The position numbers and the translations under genes are program-made. 22,524 bases of DNA from a virus. The notes under the pieces are model-generated. The model saw only the letters and a program-made list of their open reading frames with translations, did not search any database and was not told the origin of the DNA. The DNA lies in IMG/VR virus record IMGVR_UViG_3300006920_000279, positions 1 through 22,524 of that record. One strand, given 5' to 3'. Shown in pieces: positions 4,958 to 10,963 of the stretch. Within the stretch, counting starts at the first letter, position 1. Every line of letters begins with the position of its first letter.

Positions 4958-5476
4958 ATGTTTATTAGTTAAATATCTTTCTAATCCTGCTAAAGCTCTC
5001 CAAGCTACTTTAGTTAAGTGTAGTACTCCATCATCATCTAAAGGGTCTATAGTATGGTCTATTAAGTGTCTAGTTAAAGCATCATACTCATCTTTAGACT
5101 TATCCATATCCCAATGCAGAGGTTTATCTGGATGGTGTTGGTCATTACCTGCTTTACTACACTTAGACACCTCTTTTAAAGCATTAGGAAAGTACTTTAA
5201 TACTCCACTAAATACAGGTGTAGCTTTTCTCTCTTCTGCTTTTAGAATAGCATCTGCTACTATTCTTGAGTCTGTACAGGAGTAAGAAGGGTCTAACTCT
5301 TCTGTAGGCTTAACAACCTCAGCCTCCACCTCTATATGCTTAACAGACTTATTAAATCCGTTAAGCATATCTTGCTCATAGTTTAAACCAGAATTACCGT
5401 TCTGAGCTATGATTCTCATTCTTCTTTCGTGTTCTTCTGATTCTAGCATCTCTATGTATTTCTCTCTTGTATTCAT
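4955..5476 (-). CDS. dATP/dGTP diphosphohydrolase-domain protein, 173 aa
   Basis: The C-terminal half matches the phage family annotated as dATP/dGTP diphosphohydrolase (N-terminal domain type, MazG-like all-alpha). Visible blocks are PVFSGVLKYFPNALKEVSK (87-105), GNDQHHPDKPLHWDMDKS (110-127), DEYDALTRHLIDH (129-141) and DDDGVLHLTKVAWRALAGLE (147-166). The conserved acidic and His residues suggest metal-dependent nucleotide hydrolysis, altering the dNTP pool during infection. The N-terminal about 85 residues are variable. The gene overlaps the DnaA-like gene by one base, suggesting a replication module. No PurZ-like gene is visible, so base replacement (Z-DNA genome) is not indicated. Family assignment is by memory of the motif pattern; activity is inferred. 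Confidence 0.75.
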   Translation of the reverse strand: MNTREKYIEMLESEEHERRMRIIAQNGNSGLNYEQDMLNGFNKSVKHIEVEAEVVKPTEELDPSYSCTDSRIVADAILKAEERKATPVFSGVLKYFPNALKEVSKCSKAGNDQHHPDKPLHWDMDKSKDEYDALTRHLIDHTIDPLDDDGVLHLTKVAWRALAGLERYLTNKH

Positions 5477-5892
5477 TATCTTATTGTTTTTAATATTTGT
5501 TGTAGTTCTGTTGCATCTTTACCCATAAGAGCATTGTACACTTCTTGTCTTATATCACTTATAATACTTTTCTTAGCTATGCCACTATTTTTGTAGACAT
5601 CTGATGATTCTACTATAGCTCTTAATTCTAAGTAGTACATCTTATACTTAGGTGTTACCTCTAAGTCGTTATTTACTGTTTTTATAGAGTGTATTACGTT
5701 ATCGTGCTTCTGACCAAATAAATCTCCTATATCTTGTAATGTCATACCAGTAAGTTCTCTAATTATCTTACAAGCATACATTCTAGGTCTAACTATATTA
5801 GTCTTTCTACTCTTTATTCTGCAATCTGTCTCGAAGTAGTTGTTTACTTGAGTTATTGTCTCCTTCGCTATCTCGTATTGTTCCTTTGTCAT
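5476..5892 (-). CDS. DnaA domain IV-like DNA-binding protein, 138 aa
   Basis: Residues about 10-80 match the C-terminal DNA-binding domain of the replication initiator DnaA. They show an N-terminal helix with VNNYF, a basic RPRMYACKIIRELTGM region, then the helix-turn-helix LQDIGDLFGQKHDNVIHSIKTV (about 51-72), which corresponds to the DnaA signature around RDHTTVLHA. The AAA+ ATPase domain of full DnaA (about 450 aa) is absent, so it could bind DnaA-box DNA without ATP-driven unwinding. It could serve as origin binding factor, repressor or competitor of host DnaA. GAAGGA before the ATG supports this start. The C-terminal about 50 residues are unassigned. Confidence 0.85.
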   Translation of the reverse strand: MTKEQYEIAKETITQVNNYFETDCRIKSRKTNIVRPRMYACKIIRELTGMTLQDIGDLFGQKHDNVIHSIKTVNNDLEVTPKYKMYYLELRAIVESSDVYKNSGIAKKSIISDIRQEVYNALMGKDATELQQILKTIR

Positions 5893-5965
5893 ATTCCTTC
5901 GTGTTTATTAGAGAGCAGTAACAGCCACCTAGTCTAAGATGGCAGTCACATATTCTCTGTTGCAT
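5807..5965 (-). CDS. Possible Cys-rich microprotein, 52 aa, overlapping the DnaA-like gene
   Basis: It starts one base after the stop of the upstream gene. It encodes MQQRICDCHLRLGGCYCSLI near its N-terminus, giving CxCH-x5-CxC, a plausible metal-binding knuckle. It then runs out of frame through the first 86 nt of the DnaA-like gene to a TAG. The overlap is longer than any other in the window, so it may be a chance frame in the spacer, or a short product whose C-terminal part is free to vary. Confidence 0.35.
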   Translation of the reverse strand: MQQRICDCHLRLGGCYCSLINTKEYDKGTIRDSEGDNNSSKQLLRDRLQNKE

Positions 5966-5966
5966 A

Positions 5967-6317
5967 TTATATTTCATCTATTTGAGCTTGAGCATTCTTT
6001 AGATACTCTTCTTTATTAGCCTCGTAATCACTTAAAAGACCTTCTACAATAACTAATTCATCTAAATCTAGCTTAGATATAGTACTAATTACAGAATCTA
6101 TCTTATTTAGTATATTAGTAGTCATTTCTGGGTCTGCTTGATATACTGAATCAAACTCTTCTCTTACTACAGGCTCTAACATACTATTTACCCTGTTTAT
6201 CTGCTGTTTTAAGCTACCTTTGTAGCGATTTGTTAATACTAGCTCTTCGTTAGCTTCTAAAAGCAACTGAGACGTTAATACTGACTTTAAATAACTAATT
6301 GTTTCTTTACTTACCAT
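5967..6317 (-). CDS. Hypothetical helical protein, 116 aa
   Basis: It begins MVSKETISYLKSVLTSQLLLEAN and is predicted nearly all-helical, with long Leu/Ile-spaced segments and an acidic C-terminus (YEANKEEYLKNAQAQIDEI). No catalytic motif. Its start overlaps the stop of the upstream 47-aa gene (TAATG). The position beside the DnaA-like and nucleotide-pool genes suggests a replication-related or host-interaction role, but I do not recognise the family. Confidence 0.75.
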   Translation of the reverse strand: MVSKETISYLKSVLTSQLLLEANEELVLTNRYKGSLKQQINRVNSMLEPVVREEFDSVYQADPEMTTNILNKIDSVISTISKLDLDELVIVEGLLSDYEANKEEYLKNAQAQIDEI

Positions 6318-6460
6318 TATATTCCTGTGTTTATACCGTTATCAATTACACCTACTAGATGCCTTAAATCACTTCTTTCTTGTTCGCCAAGTATATCCTT
6401 TCCGTCTACGAAAACTCTATAGTGGTCTTTTTTGGTTTCTATTATTTCTGGTTTATTCAT
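6317..6460 (-). CDS. Hypothetical small protein, 47 aa
   Basis: Minus-strand frame beginning MNKPEIIETKKDHYRVFVDG and ending VIDNGINTGI. It looks like a short beta-rich protein. Its start lies 8 nt inside the upstream gene's end and its stop overlaps the next ATG as TAATG. The strict packing supports coding. Not recognised. Confidence 0.6.
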   Translation of the reverse strand: MNKPEIIETKKDHYRVFVDGKDILGEQERSDLRHLVGVIDNGINTGI

Positions 6461-6713
6461 TTCTACTTGCTTTTAATTGCATAACTTGCTTAAAAAATTT
6501 TCTGTCGTTTACTAAATTGTCTTTTATAAACTTCTCAATTAAATAATACTCTGCCATAAACATCTCTAGCGAATACCTAATTATCTGACCATCTTCAGTC
6601 TTCTTATCTTGTACGTGTTTAAGGAAGTGATAGCTACCGTCAGTATCTGTCTCCATAAAGACTGTTACTTTGCTCTTGTCATTCTCATAACTTGTTAAAT
6701 CTTCTACTCGCAT
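6453..6713 (-). CDS. Hypothetical protein, 86 aa
   Basis: It begins MRVEDLTSYENDKSKVTVFMETD and has mixed alpha/beta character with GSYHFLKHVQD and a helical C-terminal half (MFMAEYYLIEKFIKDNLVNDRKFFKQVMQL). No membrane segment or known motif. It lies 10 nt after the methyltransferase gene in the same operon. Confidence 0.75.
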   Translation of the reverse strand: MRVEDLTSYENDKSKVTVFMETDTDGSYHFLKHVQDKKTEDGQIIRYSLEMFMAEYYLIEKFIKDNLVNDRKFFKQVMQLKASRNE

Positions 6714-6723
6714 ATTTTAGTTT

Positions 6724-7578
6724 TTATTTTAAATTTTTAAATATATGAGCTATAACGTCAATAGTCCAGCCATTACCCAGCATCTTATGTCTTTGATTTA
6801 AAGTTAACCCTACGTTTGTATAATCTTTAGGTACAGTCTGTATAGCTTCCAATTCGTTTGCTGTAAACTTTCTTATTCTTCCGTTTTGCCACAATCTTAA
6901 CGAGTTGTGATGTGGTAGAGTTAAAGTTGGAACTTTCTTATCTGTCTTGTACTTCTTATTGTAGACATCTACAGAGGCTAAACTAGGGCAACCTGTAAAG
7001 TCTATCTTCTTATACATCAAATACGTGTTCTTAGCCTTAAGCCATACATCACTATCAACATTCTCTTCAGGAGTAATAACGTCACTCATAATAACACCTT
7101 TGTCTTTTGGCTGCTCTACATTAGGTATGTTAGTCCAATAGAGTCTTTTTCTGTGACCTGCTGATACTAAGCTACTATTAATCTTTATAGGTTCGACTCC
7201 TAGCGATTTAGTTATTATGTCTTGCCATTCCTTTTTCATTACTACATTCTCTAGCAAGAAGTACTTGGGATTACACTCTCTTAAAACCCTTACAAACTCC
7301 CAAAACAACCCACTCTCTCCGTCAAAACCTTTTCCGTTACCAGCATTGCTAAAACTCTGACAAGGACTACCTCCAAATAATAAATCTATACTAGGTAGAA
7401 TTGACGTGTCTAGCTTTGTTATGTCTCCTAATTGATTAGTTTTGGGATAATTTCTTTGAGTTACATTAATTGCGTCATTGTCAATTTCACTCGCAAAGTA
7501 GTTATCTACCTTAACTCCTAATCTATCTAATGCTATTTGTCCACAACTCATTCCATCGAATAATGATAATACATTCAT
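6724..7578 (-). CDS. DNA (cytosine-5) methyltransferase, 284 aa
   Basis: Transfers a methyl group from S-adenosylmethionine to cytosine C5 in DNA. Motifs in order: I LFDGMSCG (6-13), II ASEID (29-33), IV GGSPCQSFS with catalytic Cys73, VI ENV (110-112), VIII SAGHRKRLYWTN (139-150), IX RKFTANELEAIQ (236-247), X GNGWTIDVIAHI (268-279). The short target-recognition region lies between VIII and IX. The layout resembles the DNMT3-like phage enzymes. I start at the internal Met before NVLSLFDG, because an upstream ATG at 7629 would place the promoter inside the gene. No endonuclease is adjacent, so this is an orphan enzyme, probably shielding phage DNA from host restriction. Confidence 0.95.
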   Translation of the reverse strand: MNVLSLFDGMSCGQIALDRLGVKVDNYFASEIDNDAINVTQRNYPKTNQLGDITKLDTSILPSIDLLFGGSPCQSFSNAGNGKGFDGESGLFWEFVRVLRECNPKYFLLENVVMKKEWQDIITKSLGVEPIKINSSLVSAGHRKRLYWTNIPNVEQPKDKGVIMSDVITPEENVDSDVWLKAKNTYLMYKKIDFTGCPSLASVDVYNKKYKTDKKVPTLTLPHHNSLRLWQNGRIRKFTANELEAIQTVPKDYTNVGLTLNQRHKMLGNGWTIDVIAHIFKNLK

Positions 7579-7606
7579 AATTTTTAGTTTAATTATTAAT
7601 ACTTTG

Positions 7607-7637
7607 CAAACATACGGATAATTATTCACATACGCAA
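7607..7637 (-). promoter_or_regulatory. Early promoter before the methyltransferase
   Basis: On the minus strand, TTG (7637-7635), a 20-base spacer and TATGTTTG (7614-7607) fit the Bacteroidetes promoter pattern. The 20 bases TTAATACTTTGCAAACATAC on the plus strand are identical to those at the promoter before the lipoprotein. A DnaA-box-like TTATTCACA lies in the spacer at 7622-7630. Confidence 0.7.
7622..7630 (+). promoter_or_regulatory. DnaA-box-like sequence inside a promoter spacer
   Basis: TTATTCACA fits the DnaA box consensus TTATNCACA. It lies between the -33 and -7 elements of the methyltransferase promoter. The phage itself encodes a DnaA domain IV-like protein in this operon. A chance match is possible. 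Confidence 0.35.
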
Positions 7638-7649
7638 GCTTTTTGTTGA

Positions 7650-7940
7650 TTATCTGTAAATATCTAAATAATCTCTAGTTTCCTGTAATTCCGTCAAGCC
7701 TCTCATATATTCTGTATGTAAGTCTACAGTATAGTCAAATAGCTCTGTCATAGTCCTAGAAGTTAACTCTAATGGTATTTCGCTTGATTTAGAGTATATT
7801 TCTACAGTAAATAAGCAATCCCAAGAGGTAAACCTTACATCTACGTCATAATTACCATTATCATACACTATATCCACTCCTTCGTGGTCTACTTCTGGAT
7901 GTATATCTCTTACTAATTCAATAATTTCTGCTTGTGTCAT
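7650..7940 (-). CDS. Hypothetical acidic protein, 96 aa
   Basis: It begins MTQAEIIELVRDIHPEVDHEG and continues with strand-rich VDIVYDNGNYDVDVRFTSWDCLFTVEIYS, then a helical C-terminus ending TRDYLDIYR. Acidic and soluble. TAAATTATAATTATGACAC at its start is identical to the start of the next upstream gene. Not recognised. The gene ends just before the methyltransferase promoter. Confidence 0.75.
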   Translation of the reverse strand: MTQAEIIELVRDIHPEVDHEGVDIVYDNGNYDVDVRFTSWDCLFTVEIYSKSSEIPLELTSRTMTELFDYTVDLHTEYMRGLTELQETRDYLDIYR

Positions 7941-7942
7941 AA

Positions 7943-8122
7943 TTATAATTTATTTATCTCTTGTTTAACTTCGGTGTAAAATTCAAACTTTCTATCTGCT
8001 ATCGTAGTGACTGCATCTAGCACCTCATCTACACAAATTAAAGCACATATAATAGCGTTATCTGTTTGTCCGTCTTTATCAAACTTCATTGCAATCTCCA
8101 TTGCCTTTTCTTTTGGTGTCAT
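7943..8122 (-). CDS. Small MTPKEKA-type phage protein, 59 aa
   Basis: Read on the minus strand it begins MTPKEKAMEIAMKFDKDGQT, then a hydrophobic helix CALICVDEVLDAV and a C-terminal FYTEVKQEINKL. I recognise this arrangement (MTPKEKA..., CALI.VDEI..., FY.EVKQEI) as a very common short protein in Bacteroidetes phages and prophages, with no known function. It starts with the shared TAAATTATAATTATGACAC cassette. Confidence 0.75.
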   Translation of the reverse strand: MTPKEKAMEIAMKFDKDGQTDNAIICALICVDEVLDAVTTIADRKFEFYTEVKQEINKL

Positions 8123-8142
8123 AATTATAATTTAAATTAAGG

Positions 8143-8436
8143 TTAATCTTCGTACACTATATCCAATTCCACGCCTTCGTCGTCTACTAATTGTAAACAC
8201 CCTTCATCTCCCCAAAGATATATAAACTCTATACTTGCTGTGAAGTATAGAAATGTAAAGAATATATCAATGTTGTGATACTTCTGTCTCCTGCGAGTTT
8301 CTAGATTATTTGTAACACCTCTACCACTAATAAGACCCTCTATACCTATCGAAGGTATCAATACAAACCAATCGGTTGTACTCCAGTGGGAGGTCTTGCT
8401 AACCACGTCTATTATTCTGTTTTTTCCTAATTTCAT
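8143..8436 (-). CDS. Hypothetical protein, 97 aa
   Basis: It begins MKLGKNRIIDVVSKTSHWSTTDWF, has an Arg-rich turn (NNLETRRRQKYHN), then a hydrophobic aromatic segment (IDIFFTFLYFTASIEFIYLW, about 56-75) and an acidic tail ending DIVYED. The hydrophobic stretch could be a membrane helix or a buried strand pair. The start overlaps the upstream gene by 4 nt. Not recognised. Confidence 0.65.
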   Translation of the reverse strand: MKLGKNRIIDVVSKTSHWSTTDWFVLIPSIGIEGLISGRGVTNNLETRRRQKYHNIDIFFTFLYFTASIEFIYLWGDEGCLQLVDDEGVELDIVYED

Positions 8437-8678
8437 CTTTTTTTCTTCTTTTTAGTTAAATAATCTTTTTCTGGTATACCTTCTATATTAGTAAACCTAG
8501 TTTTTAGCTCTGCTCTAGCAAAAGACTTTCTTAGTCCATCACTACGAACAAGTGTATCGATAGCGTTGTTAATATACCTGCCTGTACACTCCGTTTGAAC
8601 AACCTCGTATATCTGATTAGTTCTCAGACACTTAAACTTCTTAAATGTTATTACACTATTTGAATCTAGTAATTCCAT
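8433..8678 (-). CDS. Hypothetical basic protein, 81 aa
   Basis: It begins MELLDSNSVITFKKFKCLRTNQ and ends with a run of lysines (EKDYLTKKKKKR), giving a strongly basic tail able to bind nucleic acid. The Cys residues at about 17 and 31 are isolated. Overlap by one base with the upstream lipoprotein gene shows coupled translation. Not recognised. Confidence 0.65.
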   Translation of the reverse strand: MELLDSNSVITFKKFKCLRTNQIYEVVQTECTGRYINNAIDTLVRSDGLRKSFARAELKTRFTNIEGIPEKDYLTKKKKKR

Positions 8679-9106
8679 TAATCACAGTGGTTTAAATCTG
8701 ATATAGTTAATGCAGATGGGGTCATAAGGGTCTTAGCTGACAGGTTGTCTTCATAATTGTATATGGCTTGGTGGAAGTAATAACCATTCACGTTATAGAA
8801 CCTCAAGGTGTACGAGTACCCATCAATATAGGTGATTAATAATTCAAGCTCAGAGTATGAGTTCTTTACAATGTCTACAGTCTGGACTTCAGAAAGATTT
8901 AATTTTATATAACAACCTAGCTGGTTATTAAATGGATGAATATCATAGACACTATCTGAGTAGTCAAATGATATTAATTGTGTAGAACTATAATCTAACT
9001 TCCATAACTGGACTTCAGTAAGTCTGTCTAACATTGTTTGTTCTTCTGTTTCATTATTACAGCTAAATAAAGAAGCAATAATAATTAATGATACTAATTT
9101 TTTCAT
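8678..9106 (-). CDS. Putative lipoprotein, first early gene, 142 aa
   Basis: Start chosen at the Met of MKKLVSLIIIASLFSCNNET, since an upstream ATG at 9139 would put a non-signal segment in front and overlap the promoter. The lipobox LFSC makes Cys16 the lipidated residue. The acidic NNETEE after it is compatible with the surface-export signals described for Bacteroidetes lipoproteins. The mature 127 residues are beta-rich (YSELELLITYIDGYSYTLRF) and match no family I know. It is the first gene behind the early promoter, so it would be made at once in infection. A superinfection-exclusion or receptor-masking role is inferred by analogy with phage lipoproteins such as T5 Llp. Confidence 0.75.
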   Translation of the reverse strand: MKKLVSLIIIASLFSCNNETEEQTMLDRLTEVQLWKLDYSSTQLISFDYSDSVYDIHPFNNQLGCYIKLNLSEVQTVDIVKNSYSELELLITYIDGYSYTLRFYNVNGYYFHQAIYNYEDNLSAKTLMTPSALTISDLNHCD

Positions 9107-9136
9107 TTTATATAAATTTAATTTGTTAATACTTTG

Positions 9137-9167
9137 CAAACATACAAAAAATAAATGAGACTACCAA
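9137..9167 (-). promoter_or_regulatory. Early promoter of the minus operon
   Basis: On the minus strand TTG (9167-9165), a 20-base spacer and TATGTTTG (9144-9137), followed by CAAAGTATTAA. Spacing and downstream sequence are the same as in the promoter at 7607-7637. It drives the lipoprotein gene, with a leader of about 25-30 nt. Confidence 0.75.
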
Positions 9168-9187
9168 ATTATTAACACATATAATTT

Positions 9188-9205
9188 AAAAATACGTTAT
9201 CTTTA
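9188..9205 (+). promoter_or_regulatory. Late promoter motif, copy 1 (tail operon)
   Basis: AAAAATACGTTATCTTTA, 16 nt before the ATG at 9222. The core AAAAATACGTTA occurs before four late transcription units (9188, 17375, 18831, 21043). Confidence 0.7.
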
Positions 9206-9221
9206 TATACAAAAATAATAT

Positions 9222-9932
9222 ATGAATCAAAATTTTAACTTAAATATACCTAAGTCACTAAGAGGCATTAAATTAAAGGACTGGGTTAAGTTCATTGACG
9301 TTTACAACAAGAATAAAGACAACGAATCTAATGATTTTCTAAATAAAAAGATGTTAGAGATATTTTGTGATGTAGATTTAAAATCATTACTTAAAATACC
9401 TGTTTCTAGCTTTGATACTATCATAGGTCACTTATACGACACCTTAAATTCACAAACACCATTAGTAAACACCTTTAAAATGGTAGGTTCTGATGGAGTA
9501 GAGGTTGAATTTGGACTAATACCTAACTTAGATAAGATGTCTTATGGAGAATGGGAAGATTTAGAGAATTATATTTGGGATAACAAGAGCCTACATAGAG
9601 CTATGGCAGTCTTATACAGACCGTTAATATGGCAAATAGGTGGTAAGTATAGAATACACGAGTATCAAGGTACAGACTTTTACGCAGACCTTATGAAAGA
9701 GATGCCAATAGATGTAGCTTTAGGTGCTAGGGTTTTTTTTTATCGTTTAGTGAAAAAATTAGGGGATTATACGATGGACTCTATACTCAGTCAATATCAG
9801 ACGGAAAAGGAGAACAACTCAGAAGTAGTTTCGGAAGAAAATGGAAGGGTTATCCAGCAATACTTGAACTTGCGCAAGGAGATGTCAGAAGAATTGACGA
9901 AGTTACAGCACTCCCCATTCATCAATGCTTAA
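9222..9932 (+). CDS. Tail assembly chaperone, unshifted product, 236 aa
   Basis: First late gene. The N-terminal half (residues 9-160) is the conserved chaperone-like domain, with MSYGEWEDLENYIWDN and PVSVALGALVFF-like DVALGARVFFYRL (about 164-176), which I associate with Bacteroidetes phage proteins encoded near the tape measure. The zero-frame tail ends ENGRVIQQYLNLRKEMSEEL...HSPFINA. The protein would bind the tape measure during tail assembly, like lambda gpG. The gene lies far upstream of the tape measure (15077), which is unusual. A probable -1 frameshift gives a longer form ending at 10000. Confidence 0.7.
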   Translation: MNQNFNLNIPKSLRGIKLKDWVKFIDVYNKNKDNESNDFLNKKMLEIFCDVDLKSLLKIPVSSFDTIIGHLYDTLNSQTPLVNTFKMVGSDGVEVEFGLIPNLDKMSYGEWEDLENYIWDNKSLHRAMAVLYRPLIWQIGGKYRIHEYQGTDFYADLMKEMPIDVALGARVFFYRLVKKLGDYTMDSILSQYQTEKENNSEVVSEENGRVIQQYLNLRKEMSEELTKLQHSPFINA

Positions 9933-10000
9933 TGTACCTAGAGTACGCTAAAGAGAAAAACGAATTAGAGAATAAGTTAATAAAACAAAGTACAAGATAA
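9222..10000 (+). CDS. Tail assembly chaperone, -1 frameshift product, about 259 aa
   Basis: The -1 frame is open from 9731 to a TAA at 9998-10000 and contains no ATG, GTG or TTG before 9933, so it cannot start alone at a useful site. Its translation, FGRKWKGYPAILELAQGDVR... then PIHQCLMYLEYAKEKNELEN, has the pattern I recall from C-terminal chaperone extensions in Bacteroidetes phages (KW..Y..I..LA.GD ... CL..L...KEKNELE). Its TAA overlaps the next ATG as TAATG, whereas the zero-frame stop at 9932 leaves a gap. The shift most likely occurs near 9803-9809 (G GAA AAG). This is the counterpart of lambda gpGT. Confidence 0.65.
9733..9741 (+). other. T9 run in the chaperone gene
   Basis: Nine T read as GTT TTT TTT TAT. 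It contains a canonical T TTT TTT slippery heptamer exactly where the -1 frame opens (after TAG at 9728-9730). It is an alternative frameshift site and also a place where sequencing errors are likely. Confidence 0.5.
9801..9845 (+). promoter_or_regulatory. Probable -1 frameshift region
   Basis: Zero-frame protein remains family-like up to about residue 195 and the -1 frame becomes family-like from about 9830. The best slip candidate between them is G GAA AAG at 9803-9809. The A-site AAG to AAA slip is favourable, while the P-site pairing is imperfect. Confidence 0.45.
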
Positions 10001-10458
10001 TGAAACACGTTTACGACATATTAGATGTATTAAGGGATGAGCTTAGAAGCAATCCTTCTGTAAATACAGTCTCCTACGGAGACATAACTGACTTAGATTT
10101 AGATAAAACGACAATGTTCCCATTGTCGCATCTACTAATCGATAGTGCATCTTACGGAGAAAGAACTATTACATTTAGAATAAAAGTATTATGTGCTGAT
10201 ATAGTTGACTACAACCAATCTCCTAGTGATTTTGACGAGTTTTATGGTAATGATAACCTACACGATGTTATGAATACTCAGTTTCAAGTAATTAACTCAC
10301 TTATAATGAAGTTAATGCGTGGAGACTTGTTTAACTCTAAGTTTCAAGTAACAACAACGCCTGTAGCAGAGCCATTTAAGGAAAGTTATGGTAATGTATT
10401 AGCTGGATGGACTACAGATATAGAAATAGAAGTACCTAACGGAATAAGTATCTGTTAA
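10000..10458 (+). CDS. Putative tail terminator/completion protein, 152 aa
   Basis: The layout matches a Bacteroidetes phage tail protein family: an N-terminal helix (YDILDVLRDELRSNP), FPLSHLLIDSASYGERTITF (39-58 region) and VLCADIVD. These are followed by GNDNLHDVMNTQFQVINSLIMKLMRGDL and a C-terminal AEPFKESYGNVLAGWTTDIE ending EVPNGISIC. Such proteins cap the tail tube and join it to the head. The start overlaps the stop of the frameshifted chaperone, and the stop overlaps the next ATG. Role by family memory and context. Confidence 0.65.
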   Translation: MKHVYDILDVLRDELRSNPSVNTVSYGDITDLDLDKTTMFPLSHLLIDSASYGERTITFRIKVLCADIVDYNQSPSDFDEFYGNDNLHDVMNTQFQVINSLIMKLMRGDLFNSKFQVTTTPVAEPFKESYGNVLAGWTTDIEIEVPNGISIC

Positions 10459-10961
10459 TGGAGAATAAACACTTAAACGAAGCGTTAAACGAAGCTGGTA
10501 AGCTAATAAAAAGTAAACTTAGGGTTGCTGCATCAGAGGATGGTTTTAAAGCGTCTGGAAGGCTAGATAAGTCTTTTGACTATAGCGTTGTAGCCAATGA
10601 ACTGCAAGTTAAGGCAGAAAAGTATGCAGGAGCTTTATCGGAAGGTATATCTACAGGAGGTAGAGGAAGCAAAGAGGAGTTTGAGAAGATGCAGCTAAAC
10701 ATTATACAATGGGCAAAGTCAAAAGGTATAAGACCTCAAGTTAGAGACAAGAAAGGTAGGTTTCAGAAAGTTACAGATAGAACTTGGAAGTCATTAGGTT
10801 ATGTTTTATCAAGAAGTATAAGACGTAAAGGTATATCTAAGCGTTTCGGATATAAAGGTAGTGGCTTTATAACTCAAGTTAAAAGCTCTATGGAGAAAAA
10901 GTTAACAAGTATGATACTTGAAGGATATAAAAAAGATTTACTAGAACAAATAAATAAATAA
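10458..10961 (+). CDS. HK97 gp10-like tail/neck protein, 167 aa
   Basis: A basic protein with ASGRLDKSFDYSVVANELQV (31-50), KYAGALSEGISTGGRG and WAKSKGI followed by RDKKGRFQKVTDRTWKSLGYVLSRSI, and a helical C-terminus. The pattern (self-association sheet, YA..LE.G, then a long helix) fits the HK97 gp10/minor tail family used in head-tail joining. It starts on the last base of the previous stop (TAATG). It is placed next to the terminator candidate, as expected for connector genes. Confidence 0.65.
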   Translation: MENKHLNEALNEAGKLIKSKLRVAASEDGFKASGRLDKSFDYSVVANELQVKAEKYAGALSEGISTGGRGSKEEFEKMQLNIIQWAKSKGIRPQVRDKKGRFQKVTDRTWKSLGYVLSRSIRRKGISKRFGYKGSGFITQVKSSMEKKLTSMILEGYKKDLLEQINK

Positions 10962-10963
10962 AA

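Noticed and set aside
4955-5476. Z-genome (2-aminoadenine) biosynthesis system
   Set aside because: Only the diphosphohydrolase-family protein is present; no PurZ or DpoZ-type polymerase is visible in the window.
6724-7629. Complete restriction-modification system
   Set aside because: Neighbouring proteins show no nuclease motif, so the methyltransferase is treated as an orphan.
9933-10000. Independent 22-codon gene starting at ATG 9933
   Set aside because: It is the end of a longer open -1 frame whose upstream part is protein-like, so a frameshift extension explains it better.
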